In this document: positions 26,254 to 34,180 of the stretch, piece by piece
Numbering within the stretch: position 1 is the first letter of the stretch
Layout: the number at the start of each line of letters is the position of its first letter
Assembly (NCBI RefSeq): GCF_023238205.1
Contig: NZ_CP096659.1
Coordinates: forward strand, 3,303,626-3,367,625
Reading direction: 5' to 3'
Origin: Halorussus limi
Lineage (GTDB): Archaea > Halobacteriota > Halobacteria > Halobacteriales > Haladaptataceae
DNA length: 64,000 nt
The notes under the pieces: model-generated
What the model saw: the letters and a program-made list of their open reading frames with translations, nothing else
What the model was told of the DNA's origin: nothing
The model's database searches: none
Position numbers and translations under genes: made by a program

Positions 26254-26802
26254 TCAGACGCTTAGGCCGAACTCGTTCAGGTCGGCCTTCCCCCGTTCGG
26301 TCACCATCTCGATGGACCACTCGGGACTCCAGACGAGTCGGAGGTCCACCGATTCGACGCCCTCCACGCCCGCGACGGCGCGCTCTACCTCGTCGGTCAG
26401 CATGTCGCGGGCCGGACACCCCGAGTAGGTCAGGGTCATCAGCACTTCGGCGTGGACGCCCTCGTCGACTCGGTCGGTCACTTCGACGCCGTAAACGAGA
26501 CCGAGGTCCACGATGGAGACGGGCATCTCGGGGTCCTCGACGCCGTAGAGCGCGTCCCACACGTCGACCTCGACGCCTTCCGCGCCCTCGCCGGTCGCGG
26601 GCAGGTCCTCGACTTCCGCGCCCTCGACGTACTCGGTGTACGCGCAGAGCGCGGGGTCGGCGCAGTCGTCGAGGCCGGGAATGGCGGCGTCGCCGCTCCC
26701 GGTGACGCTGCCCGTTCCGGGAATCTCGTCGTCCTCGATGTCCTCCGGGTCGTTCTCGCGGAGGTCCGGAATCTCGGGGTCGTAGGGCAGTTCGCTGGAC
26801 AC
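26254..26802 (-). CDS. paaD: Phenylacetyl-CoA epoxidase maturation factor PaaD (MIP18-like domain)
   Basis: 182 residues. Residues 1-75 are an acidic extension not found in E. coli PaaD; residues 80-182 form the DUF59/MIP18-like fold (MPVSIVDLGLVYGVEV, LMTLTYSGCPARDMLTDEVERAV, RLVWSPEWSIEMVTERGKADLNEFGLSV). The conserved cysteine in SGCPA is present. E. coli PaaD continues into a zinc ribbon; here that part is the next ORF. It overlaps neither neighbour: one base from paaC, two from the zinc-ribbon ORF. Confidence 0.9.
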   Translation of the reverse strand: MSSELPYDPEIPDLRENDPEDIEDDEIPGTGSVTGSGDAAIPGLDDCADPALCAYTEYVEGAEVEDLPATGEGAEGVEVDVWDALYGVEDPEMPVSIVDLGLVYGVEVTDRVDEGVHAEVLMTLTYSGCPARDMLTDEVERAVAGVEGVESVDLRLVWSPEWSIEMVTERGKADLNEFGLSV

Positions 26803-26803
26803 G

Positions 26804-27643
26804 TCACTTCACCTCGTCGGGGTCTTTCATGATGCGAGTCGCTTCGCTCCGGCCGAGTTCGCGGTACGTGTTGGTGAACTCGTCCCAGAGGTCGTCCCAG
26901 TCGTCGGTGTGGGACTCGCCGCGCCCGATGTCGTCGGGCAGGTCGGCGTCGGCGTCCACGTCGAGACCGAGGCCTTCGAGGTACGGCACCACCGTGTCGA
27001 ACCACGCCTCGCGCATGTCGGCCAGCGACTCGGTCCGGAGACCTAACTCGTCGATGCGCTCCTCGACCTCCTCGTCGGTCGGCGCGAAGAGGGTGAGCGC
27101 GTAGGGGAACAGTCGGTCGAGCGCGGTCTGGACGCGCTCGCGGCTCTCGTCGTCTTCGGCCAGTCGTTCGAGCCAGTTCTCGGCGTGTTCGCGGTGGTAG
27201 TCCTCTTCGCCCCGAATCTTCCCCACGCGGTCGCGGATGCGGGCGTACGACGAGTCCGCGAGGGCTTCGAGCCGAAGCTCCTCGGCCACGTCGTAGAGGT
27301 ACGACCGCAGGATGGGGTCGGCCCAGTCGCCCTCCCCGTAGGGGAGTTCGGCCAGCGCGGCGTGGCGCCACTCGTCGGCGGGGCGCTCCCAGATGAGGTC
27401 GGGTTCGTCCGGCCCGAAGTCCTGCAGCAGGTCGTACCAGAGTCGGGCGTGGCCCAACTCGTCCTGCGCGATGTTGGCCAGCGCGAGGTCGGATTCGAGC
27501 GTCGGCGCGCGGACCTGCCACTCGGTGTAGCGCTCGGCCGTGACGAACTCGTCGTCCGCGAGGCGGTAGAGGAGGGTCTCGACCGCTTCGCGCTCCTCCT
27601 CGGAGAGGTCGTCCGGCCCGGCGAGTCGCTCGGCGCTCGCCAT
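26804..27643 (-). CDS. paaC: 1,2-phenylacetyl-CoA epoxidase subunit PaaC
   Basis: 279 residues; ferritin-like structural partner of the catalytic subunit PaaA. Signatures: RLADDEFVTAERYTEWQVRAPTLE at the N-terminus and IAQDELGHARLWYDLLQ. The long acidic C-terminus is typical of haloarchaea. Its start codon overlaps the stop codon of paaB by one base. It is part of the paaABCD operon. Confidence 0.94.
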   Translation of the reverse strand: MASAERLAGPDDLSEEEREAVETLLYRLADDEFVTAERYTEWQVRAPTLESDLALANIAQDELGHARLWYDLLQDFGPDEPDLIWERPADEWRHAALAELPYGEGDWADPILRSYLYDVAEELRLEALADSSYARIRDRVGKIRGEEDYHREHAENWLERLAEDDESRERVQTALDRLFPYALTLFAPTDEEVEERIDELGLRTESLADMREAWFDTVVPYLEGLGLDVDADADLPDDIGRGESHTDDWDDLWDEFTNTYRELGRSEATRIMKDPDEVK

Positions 27644-27963
27644 CAGTCGTCACCCCGCTGGCGCTCGGCCTCTGCCTGCACCTGCTCGCTCTCGGAGTCG
27701 GCTACCTCCTCGGCCGCGGCCTCGAAGTTGTACGACTGGGCCCACCGGTAGGACTTGTCGGTCGTACCGCCGAAGTTGGCCTCCTCCGTATCGACTTCGC
27801 CGATTTCCTTCTGGGGGACGACCCAGAGGCTGTTGGTCGGCTTGCGCCGCCCGTGCTGGATTTCGGCGAACATGAGCGCCATCTCGCGGTCGGGCGCGTG
27901 GACGTTGCCGCAGTGGGTGTGGTACTCTCCGGCTTGGTCCTGTCTGAACACTTCCCAAATCAT
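27643..27963 (-). CDS. paaB: 1,2-phenylacetyl-CoA epoxidase subunit PaaB
   Basis: 106 residues. The start MIWEVFRQDQAGEYHTHCGNVHAPD and ALMFAEIQHGRRKPTNSLWVVP are the family pattern. PaaB links PaaAC dimers in the monooxygenase complex. Two bases after the paaA stop. The C-terminal 25 residues are disordered and acidic. Confidence 0.94.
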   Translation of the reverse strand: MIWEVFRQDQAGEYHTHCGNVHAPDREMALMFAEIQHGRRKPTNSLWVVPQKEIGEVDTEEANFGGTTDKSYRWAQSYNFEAAAEEVADSESEQVQAEAERQRGDD

Positions 27964-27965
27964 GG

Positions 27966-28907
27966 TTAGTCGGCCGCCTGCGGGGTCTGGCCCGCGCCCT
28001 TCGCTTCCCAGTCGTCCATGCTGTTGCGGACCCACTCGACCGCCTCTTGAGTGCGACTCCGCTTGCCGATTTGCTCGTGGCTCCCCGGCGAGTCGTTCTT
28101 GGCGATAGTGAAGAACTCGTCCCAGTTCAGGTCGTCCTCCTCGACCTCGTAGGTCCCGTCGCCGTTCTCGCGGATGCGGGGTTCGTCGGGGATTTCGAGG
28201 CCGTACTTCTTCGCCTTCGGGATGTAGGCGTTGAGGAAGGCGTTGCGCAACTCGTCGTTGGTCATCGTCTTCAGGCCCACGTCGGCCGAGAAGTCGTGGT
28301 GGGTGGACTTGTCGTCGGTCGGCCCGAAGAACTGGATGATTCGGGGCCACCACGTCTCGAAGGCGTCTTGAGTCTTCTCCTGTTCGGCCTTCGACCCGGT
28401 CATGAGTTCGTAGAGGATGGCCTCGCCGTGCTTGACGTGGAACCCCTCCTCGAAGCAGACCTTGTCCATCGCGTGGGCGTAGGGCTCCCAGCTACTCTGT
28501 TTGAGCGTGGCCTGTCGGCGCATCGCCGCGCCGTCCACGAAGAAGGCTATCATCGGCGTCTCGACCCACGACTCCATCGGGTAGTGGAAGCAGTTGAGGA
28601 ACTTCCCCTCGCCCTCGGCCAACTCGTCGAGCATCTGCTCGCGGGTCTTGACCCCGAGCGACTCGGCGGCCCGGTAGAGCAGTTGGCCGTGGCCGATTTC
28701 GTCCTGCACTTTCGCGGAGAACGCCAGTTTCCGGTCGAGGCTCGGGGCCTCGCGGATGAACGGGCGTTCGAGGTACGCGCCCATTATCTCGCTGTTCGCG
28801 TGGAACTGAATCATGCGCGTGGCGGCCTTCCGGTACTTCTCCGGGAGGTCGTCCTTCGGGCTGAACTCGCGGGGCCCGGCGCGCTCTTTGACCTGCTCGA
28901 TGTCCAT
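27966..28907 (-). CDS. paaA: 1,2-phenylacetyl-CoA epoxidase catalytic subunit PaaA
   Basis: 313 residues. Di-iron oxygenase that turns phenylacetyl-CoA into its ring-1,2-epoxide. Ferritin-like iron-binding helices: VQDEIGHGQLLYRAAESLG and KVCFEEGFHVKHGEAILYEL, with FHANSEIMGAYLERPF near the N-terminus. The length matches bacterial PaaA. First gene of the operon; its 5' flank (28908-28950) contains a near-palindrome CCGGTTAACCCG at 28937-28948 that may be a regulator site. Divergent from a regulator gene. Confidence 0.95.
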   Translation of the reverse strand: MDIEQVKERAGPREFSPKDDLPEKYRKAATRMIQFHANSEIMGAYLERPFIREAPSLDRKLAFSAKVQDEIGHGQLLYRAAESLGVKTREQMLDELAEGEGKFLNCFHYPMESWVETPMIAFFVDGAAMRRQATLKQSSWEPYAHAMDKVCFEEGFHVKHGEAILYELMTGSKAEQEKTQDAFETWWPRIIQFFGPTDDKSTHHDFSADVGLKTMTNDELRNAFLNAYIPKAKKYGLEIPDEPRIRENGDGTYEVEEDDLNWDEFFTIAKNDSPGSHEQIGKRSRTQEAVEWVRNSMDDWEAKGAGQTPQAAD

Positions 28908-28961
28908 GTATAATCATATAGGTCCCGACCGACATACCGGTTAACCCGTCCATGTGGCGGG

Positions 28962-28969
28962 TTTAAATA
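28962..28969 (+). promoter_or_regulatory. TATA box for the leader ORF/HTH regulator
   Basis: TTTAAATA, centred about 26-27 bases before the ATG at 28992, the best TATA match in this intergenic region. It implies a leaderless transcript starting at the mini-ORF rather than at the regulator ATG at 29057. Confidence 0.6.
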
Positions 28970-28991
28970 CGCCGGCGACAGAGATTCGGCC

Positions 28992-29060
28992 ATGACCGAC
29001 TGGGCGACGACCGACCGCGGACGCCCGGCCGACCGGACGCCGGAGGGAGGCGACCGATGA
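28992..29060 (+). CDS. 22-codon leader ORF upstream of the paa-linked regulator
   Basis: ATG at 28992, stop TGA at 29058-29060, coding MTDWATTDRGRPADRTPEGG plus DR. Its stop overlaps the start of the regulator gene (ATGA) and a TATA box lies at the leaderless distance before it, so it would be the first ORF of the mRNA. The regulator's initiation then depends on translation of this ORF or on the GGAGG before 29057. Not recognised; translation is inferred. Confidence 0.45.
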   Translation: MTDWATTDRGRPADRTPEGGDR

Positions 29061-29698
29061 TAGACGAGTGCTTGGTGGTCGAGTTCTCCGTCACCGGCGA
29101 CGACTGTCCGCTCGCGGAGGCCACCCGCGAGACGGGGACCACCGTCGACGCCCGGCCGCCGCAGTTGCGCTCCGACGACAACGCGCTCCTGCGCTTCTCG
29201 GCGAGCGAGGGGGCCGACGAACTCGCCGCAGTCCTCGACGCCGACGACCGGATTCGCTACCTCCACGCCTCCCGGACCGACAGTCGGACCAACTTCCGGT
29301 GTCTCTCGAAACGACCCTGCGTCGTCCACGAACTCACCGACGCGGGGTTCATGGCCGAGACGCTCCAGTACCGGGAGGGGACCGAGCGCTACACCGGCGC
29401 GGTCGTGGGCCACGACGTGTTACAGGGCGTCCTCGCGGCGGCCGCCGAGACGGTCGGCGTCTCGCTCGAACGGGTCTTTCCCCTCGGGAGCGAGGACGAC
29501 GAGGCGGTCGCCCAGCGGTGGGACGTGACGCCCGCCCAAGAGGCCGCGCTCCGGACCTCGATGGAGATGGGGTACTTCGCGGTGCCGCGAGGCGCGACCG
29601 CCGCTGAGGTGGCCGACGAGTTGGGCATCAGCAAGTCGGCGTTTCTGGAGCGCCTGCGCCGGGGACAGGCGACGCTGTTCGCGCAGGTGTTCGGGTGA
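29057..29698 (+). CDS. HTH_10 (bacterio-opsin activator-like) transcription regulator
   Basis: 213 residues. The C-terminal helix-turn-helix of the Bat/HTH_10 type: VTPAQEAALRTSMEMGYFAVPRGATAAEVADELGISKSAFLERLRRGQATL (residues 155-205). The N-terminal part lacks PAS/GAF signatures and may bind a ligand. GGAGG (29042-29046) is about ten bases before its ATG. It is divergent from paaA, so it is the best candidate regulator for phenylacetate use, by context only. Confidence 0.88.
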   Translation: MIDECLVVEFSVTGDDCPLAEATRETGTTVDARPPQLRSDDNALLRFSASEGADELAAVLDADDRIRYLHASRTDSRTNFRCLSKRPCVVHELTDAGFMAETLQYREGTERYTGAVVGHDVLQGVLAAAAETVGVSLERVFPLGSEDDEAVAQRWDVTPAQEAALRTSMEMGYFAVPRGATAAEVADELGISKSAFLERLRRGQATLFAQVFG

Positions 29699-29707
29699 CT
29701 GTTCTCG

Positions 29708-29938
29708 CTACGACTCGTCGCTCACCGAGTCGCCACTCACCGAATCGCTCGGAGCGATTCGGTCGACGAAGTCCGTCCACACCGTCACTCCGACCAGCGC
29801 GAAGATGAATCCGAACAGCAACGTTCCGACCGGAAACCGACCACCGCCGAGACCGACGACGACGCCGGCGAGCAAGAGTACGACGACCGCGAGCAGACCG
29901 ACGATGGCGTCGAGTCGCTTCCGGAGGGCGTCGTCCAT
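29708..29938 (-). CDS. Small membrane protein, two helices
   Basis: 76 residues: MDDALRKRLDAIVGLLAVVV, two hydrophobic helices (about 12-32 and 37-55), then a tail with repeated Ser-Asp/Asp-Ser (SDSVSGDSVSDES). ATG at 29938 chosen over upstream in-frame starts. Shares the opening alpha-helix/hydrophobic layout with the two tiny ORFs that follow on the other strand. Unknown function. Confidence 0.6.
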   Translation of the reverse strand: MDDALRKRLDAIVGLLAVVVLLLAGVVVGLGGGRFPVGTLLFGFIFALVGVTVWTDFVDRIAPSDSVSGDSVSDES

Positions 29939-30032
29939 GCGGGAGTCCTGTCGGAGCGGTGGCAAGTAAATTTCGGACCTCCCGCCAACGCACACCGAAC
30001 TGAATTTGTGAGCCGGCCGAAACGTTCGAGCC

Positions 30033-30200
30033 ATGACCGACGCCGAAATCGCCCAACGACTCACGGACATCCACCAGACGCTCGAACTGATAGCCCTCCT
30101 GTTGGCGGTGGTAGCGATTAGCCAAGGATTCGTCGGCCTCGTCGCCGGCGGCGTCGCGATACTCCTGCTGGTCGGGAATTCGGTCTCCCGGGCGCTCTGA
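30033..30200 (+). CDS. Tiny membrane protein
   Basis: 55 residues, amphipathic start (MTDAEIAQRLTDIHQTLELI) then two hydrophobic stretches (LIALLLAVVAISQGFVGLVAG and GVAILLLVGNSV). Codon use is like neighbours. Unknown; grouped with the membrane microproteins at 29708 and 30242. Confidence 0.55.
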   Translation: MTDAEIAQRLTDIHQTLELIALLLAVVAISQGFVGLVAGGVAILLLVGNSVSRAL

Positions 30201-30241
30201 CGACCGAGGTTTTCTTGAAGTTCGGCTGTCACGTCCCAATC

Positions 30242-30421
30242 GTGACCGACCCAGACCTCACGCTCGCCGACGTTTACCGCATGCTCGAACTCGTGGCGTT
30301 CCTCCTCGCCGTCCTCGTGTTCCAGAACGGCGGCACCGTCGGCACCGTCGTCGGCGGCGGCGCGGCGTTCCTCCTCGCGTTCGACGCCCTCCTGCGCTTC
30401 GCCGAGCGAATCGGCGAGTGA
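30242..30421 (+). CDS. Tiny membrane protein
   Basis: 59 residues from GTG at 30242: MTDPDLTLADVYRMLELVAF, a helix (LVAFLLAVLVFQNGG) and a second helix (VGGGAAFLLAFDALLRF). An upstream TTG at 30215 is in frame but less likely. Unknown function. Confidence 0.5.
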   Translation: MTDPDLTLADVYRMLELVAFLLAVLVFQNGGTVGTVVGGGAAFLLAFDALLRFAERIGE

Positions 30422-30495
30422 CGGAGAGAGACCAAAGAGTCGCCGCGCGAGTCGTCCCCGAAAAACAGTTAACGGTCACGCGATTGACCGGAACT

Positions 30496-31038
30496 ATGCC
30501 CTCGCTTCAGACGCGACGCGACTTCCTCGCCACCGCGAGTCTCGCAGTCGCGGGAACCGCTGGCTGTGTCGGCGGCGGCAAGGACGAGTCGGACGACACG
30601 AAGCGCGACTTCCTCGTCCTCTCGAACGCCCTCGACGCCGAGCGAGTCGTTTCGGTCGTCGTGACGCAGGACGCCGAGCGAGTCCGCAGCGGTCGGTACC
30701 GGGTCCCGACTGCCACTGCGCTCCACCTCGAAGACGGCTTCGCGTGGGGCACCTACGAGGTCCACGGGAAACTCCACCACGAGGATGCGGCCTACGAGCA
30801 GTGGCAGTCGTGGACGTGGGAACCCCGTAGTTGTGCCGCGAGCGACCACACCAACGACGACGGCTACTGGACCGGGACGCTCCGGGTCGAGGACCCGCTT
30901 CTGGAGTTCTCGCACGACGAGTGCCCGACCGAGTTCGGCGGGTTCGGCGGGGGCAAACGACGACCGAAGGCGGTGGGCGACAACCGCATCGGCGACGTGA
31001 CCGACGCGCCGCCGACCGGAACGACGACCGGCGAGTGA
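30496..31038 (+). CDS. Tat-exported lipoprotein, unknown function
   Basis: 180 residues. N-terminus TRRDFLATASLAVAGTAGCVGG is a twin-arginine signal with a lipobox (TAGC). The mature part has two further cysteines (RSCAA, HDECP) and the segments YEVHGKLHHEDAAYEQW and SHDECPTEFGGFGGG. It ends in a flexible T-rich tail. I do not recognise the family. Confidence 0.7.
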   Translation: MPSLQTRRDFLATASLAVAGTAGCVGGGKDESDDTKRDFLVLSNALDAERVVSVVVTQDAERVRSGRYRVPTATALHLEDGFAWGTYEVHGKLHHEDAAYEQWQSWTWEPRSCAASDHTNDDGYWTGTLRVEDPLLEFSHDECPTEFGGFGGGKRRPKAVGDNRIGDVTDAPPTGTTTGE

Positions 31039-31053
31039 CGCGCCGACTGCTTC

Positions 31054-32406
31054 TCACCACTCCTCGACGACGATTCGACCGTCGATGCCCGCCTCGACGC
31101 CGAACTCGCGGGCGTACTCCACCAGCGCGTCGTACTGCACGCTGACCACCTCGGTCACGTCCGCGCGGGTCACGCCGGGGAACTCGTCGGTGTCGACGAC
31201 GTACTCGTTGGTGGCGACGGCGTACTCCCCGTCGGGGTCGAGAGGGTCGCCGCCGACGCGGACCTCCCGAACCACGTCCGCACCGGGGTCCCAGACGACC
31301 GACATCCCGCTGAACTGCCCCCACCACGCCGCGTCGCCCGGAATCCGGGCCGCGCGCTCGTCGGTGACGACGGTCGCTTCGGCCAGTTCCCGGAGCGCCG
31401 CGCCCGAGACGCGGGCCACGCAGAGGTCGGCGGCGAAAGGCGCCAGTCCCATCACGTCGGCGACGGTCACGTCGCCGGACAGCGGCGGCCCGCTTCGGAG
31501 CATCCCGGTGTCGTAGTACCCCACGTCGGCGTCGCCCGCCCACCGGTAGGCGTCCGCGAGGAGGTTAGAGACGCGCCGCTCGCCCGCGAAGCAGGCCCGC
31601 CGGTCGCGCTCGATGGGGTCCTCGGCGCGGCCAACGACGGCCGAGAGGCCAGTCTCGGCCATCCGGGTCCGCAGGCGCTCGGCGACGCGCTCCGCGCACG
31701 GGAAGCGCTGGACCTCTCGGCGAGTCGCGCGAACCTCCTCGCCCAGTTCGACCTCCCAGACCACGCGGCCGTTCGCACCCGGCCGAACGACCAGCGTGCC
31801 GTCGATTCGGTCGCACCGCTCGCCGTGGACGTGCCCCGCCAGAATCGCGTCGAGGTCGGCCGCTCGGGCGAGGTCGGTCAGGCGCTCGTCGTGGACGTGT
31901 GCAAGCGCGACGACCCGCTCGACTCCCTCGGCGCGGAGGTCGGCGACGCCCGCTCGAATCGCGCTCGCGGGGTCGGTGACGGTCAGCGCGTCCGGAATCG
32001 AGGATTCGGGGTCGCTCACGCCGACGAACCCGACCCGGCGACCTCCCCGCTCGACGACGGTTCGGGGGACGACCCCCGCGTCCGCGGCGAAGGGGTCGCC
32101 GTCCTCGCTGACGTTCGCGCTGACCCACGTCTGGGGCGACTCGCGGACGACGCGGCGCGCCGCGTCGAGACCGTAGTCGAAGTCGTGGTTGCCGAACGTC
32201 TCCACCTCGGGGTCCAGCGCCTCGAACAGGTCGAGCGCCTGCGCGCCGTCTTCGACCATCGGGAGGACGCCCGGCCCGAGGTCGTCGCCGGTGCCGACCA
32301 CGACCGTCTCGCCGTCGCGCCGGGCGTCGATGCATCCCGCGAGGCGGCCCGCGCGCTCGGGGCGGTCGTAGACGTTCTCCACGTCGGAGTAGTGGAGGAG
32401 TCGCAT
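31054..32406 (-). CDS. Metallophosphatase/5'-nucleotidase family protein
   Basis: 450 residues. The metallophosphoesterase motifs are near the start: HYSDVENVYDRPERAG, VVGTGDDLGPGV, FGNHDFDYGLDAAR, ALAHVHDERLTDLA and LAGHVHGERCDRI. The second half resembles the 5'-nucleotidase C-terminal domain (VSNLLADAYRWAGDADVGYYDTGMLRSGPPLSGDVTVADVMGLAPF). No signal peptide is seen, so it would act inside. Substrate: nucleotides or other phosphoesters. Confidence 0.88.
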   Translation of the reverse strand: MRLLHYSDVENVYDRPERAGRLAGCIDARRDGETVVVGTGDDLGPGVLPMVEDGAQALDLFEALDPEVETFGNHDFDYGLDAARRVVRESPQTWVSANVSEDGDPFAADAGVVPRTVVERGGRRVGFVGVSDPESSIPDALTVTDPASAIRAGVADLRAEGVERVVALAHVHDERLTDLARAADLDAILAGHVHGERCDRIDGTLVVRPGANGRVVWEVELGEEVRATRREVQRFPCAERVAERLRTRMAETGLSAVVGRAEDPIERDRRACFAGERRVSNLLADAYRWAGDADVGYYDTGMLRSGPPLSGDVTVADVMGLAPFAADLCVARVSGAALRELAEATVVTDERAARIPGDAAWWGQFSGMSVVWDPGADVVREVRVGGDPLDPDGEYAVATNEYVVDTDEFPGVTRADVTEVVSVQYDALVEYAREFGVEAGIDGRIVVEEW

Positions 32407-32420
32407 CCGTGGGAGACTCC

Positions 32421-32807
32421 CTATCCCGTCTTGTAGACGCCCCGCGCGTCGGCGACCTGCGTCTCATCGTCCTCGGCGTAGACCGCCACGTCCACGACGC
32501 CCACGTCGCTCCCGCATCGGACCACGTCGGCCTCCGCGCGCAGGTCGCCGGTCCCTGCTTCGAGGTAGTCGATGCGCATGTCGACGGTCGGGACCGGTTG
32601 GTCCACCAGCGAGACCAGCGCCGCGCCGCCGACGGTGTCGGCCAGCGTGAACGTCACGCCGCCGTGGGCCATCTGGCGGTCGGCGTTCCACGACAGTTCC
32701 TCGCGCATCTCGACCCGGCCCTCGGCGCGGCCGTCCTCGACTTCGGTCACTTCGACGCCGAGCAGGTCGGCGAACGGCATCTCCTCGAAGAAGCGCTCTA
32801 CGTCCAT
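32421..32807 (-). CDS. PaaI-type hotdog thioesterase
   Basis: 128 residues. The hotdog core ADLLGVEVTEVEDGRAEGRVEMREELSWNADRQMAHGGVTFTLADTVGGAAL has the family pattern with N, H and G around the active-site Asn/Asp. It probably hydrolyses aromatic acyl-CoA thioesters. One of two such proteins in the paa region. Convergent spacing: the metallophosphatase starts 14 bases downstream. Confidence 0.88.
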   Translation of the reverse strand: MDVERFFEEMPFADLLGVEVTEVEDGRAEGRVEMREELSWNADRQMAHGGVTFTLADTVGGAALVSLVDQPVPTVDMRIDYLEAGTGDLRAEADVVRCGSDVGVVDVAVYAEDDETQVADARGVYKTG

Positions 32808-32950
32808 GCCGGCGAGTTTCGCCGGCGAGGGGCTTAAAAATACGTCCTGCGACGGGTCGAGACGCGAGCGGACGACCCGCGCCGAGAGCGCGAAGCGGGA
32901 CGCGCCGAGCGTGAGGTAGCCTTATTTCGGTCGCGGCGGTCGGTGGACGT

Positions 32951-33715
32951 ATGGAACTCGCCGAGGACGACGGCGTCCGCACCGTCACGTTCGACCGGCC
33001 CGAAGTCATGAACGCCTTCACCACCGACACCGCCGAGGAGTTGGCCGAGGTCATCGCCGACACCGACGCCGACGAGTACGACGCGCTGGTCCTCACCGGA
33101 GAGGGCGGCGCGTTCAGCGCGGGCGGGGACATCGAGTCGATGGCCGAACGCGAGGAGACCACCGAGGAGGCCTACGAGCGCGTCACCGAGACCTTCGGCA
33201 GAGTGGTCGAGGAGGCCCTCTCCGCGAAGGTCCCCATCGTCGCCAAGGTGAACGGCGACGCCGTGGGCGCGGGACTGGCGATTACCGCGGTCAGCGACTT
33301 CGCTTACGCCGCGGAGTCCGCGACCTTCAGTTGCGCGTTCGTCCGCGTCGGCCTGATTCCCGACACCGGCGGGTCGTTCCTCCTCCCCCACCTCGTCGGC
33401 CTCCGGACCGCCAAGCGCCTCGCGTTCACCGGCGAGTTCTTCGGGGCCGACGAGGCCGCCGAGTTGGGACTCGTCAACGAGACGGTTCCCGAGGACGAAC
33501 TGGACGAGGCCGTCGCTGACCTGCTCGACACGCTCCGCGAGCGCCCGACGAGGACCATCGGTCTCGCCAAGCGCGCCATCCACGAGAATCTGGGCCGGGG
33601 CTGGCGGGACGGACTCGACTACGAGAACCACGTCCAGTCGCTGGCCTACGACACGCCCGAACACGAGGAGGGCGTCGCGGCGTTCCTCGAAGGTCGGGAC
33701 CCCGAGTTCGAGTGA
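32951..33715 (+). CDS. Enoyl-CoA hydratase/isomerase, PaaG-like
   Basis: 254 residues, crotonase fold. GGAFSAGGDIESMAE is the oxyanion region. The segment VRVGLIPDTGGSFLLPHLVGLRTAKRL matches PaaG (GLIPDCGGTWLLPR in E. coli), where the Asp after IP is catalytic; the first hydratase Glu is absent (AVGAGLAITA instead of GGGCELA). It therefore probably isomerises ring-1,2-epoxyphenylacetyl-CoA to oxepin-CoA. ATG at 32951; divergent from the thioesterase. Confidence 0.85.
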   Translation: MELAEDDGVRTVTFDRPEVMNAFTTDTAEELAEVIADTDADEYDALVLTGEGGAFSAGGDIESMAEREETTEEAYERVTETFGRVVEEALSAKVPIVAKVNGDAVGAGLAITAVSDFAYAAESATFSCAFVRVGLIPDTGGSFLLPHLVGLRTAKRLAFTGEFFGADEAAELGLVNETVPEDELDEAVADLLDTLRERPTRTIGLAKRAIHENLGRGWRDGLDYENHVQSLAYDTPEHEEGVAAFLEGRDPEFE

Positions 33716-33787
33716 CACCGCCGGGTTCGGGCGGGACGGCGAACGTCGAGTGACAGACTCAAGGCGTCGGGCGCGCTATCGTCGCTC

Positions 33788-34147
33788 GTGTCCGACCCAG
33801 ACGACTCGATAGCGACCGACGACGAGTTCGGCGACGCGCCGACCGTGACCTGCGAGCGCTGCGACCGGGAGTGGGACCTCTCGAAGGAGTTCGACGATTT
33901 GGGCGTCGGCAACCACGCCGTCGAGCAGTTCGCGCTCGACCACCGGCGTCACACCGGCCACTTCCCCGACGAAATCGCGACGTGGCGCGCGAGGTGCCGA
34001 AACTGCCCGGAGGAGGCAGAGCGACTCGCCGGCGACGCCGCGACCCGGTGGGCCGAGACCCACGCGCGCCACACCCGCCACGCGGTCGAGATTCACCACG
34101 CGACGGGCGACGAGACGACGCTGGTGGAGGCCGACGACGCCGAGTAA
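33788..34147 (+). CDS. Zinc-finger protein, unknown
   Basis: 119 residues, GTG start, two Cys pairs (CERC and CRNC) with histidines in HRRHTGHFP and HARHTRHA. The long spacing between Cys pairs suggests one metal site with helices between. Acidic. Not recognised; haloarchaeal-like. Confidence 0.65.
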   Translation: MSDPDDSIATDDEFGDAPTVTCERCDREWDLSKEFDDLGVGNHAVEQFALDHRRHTGHFPDEIATWRARCRNCPEEAERLAGDAATRWAETHARHTRHAVEIHHATGDETTLVEADDAE

Positions 34148-34180
34148 CGGGACCGGACAGGGAGAGCGGACGGGCGACCG

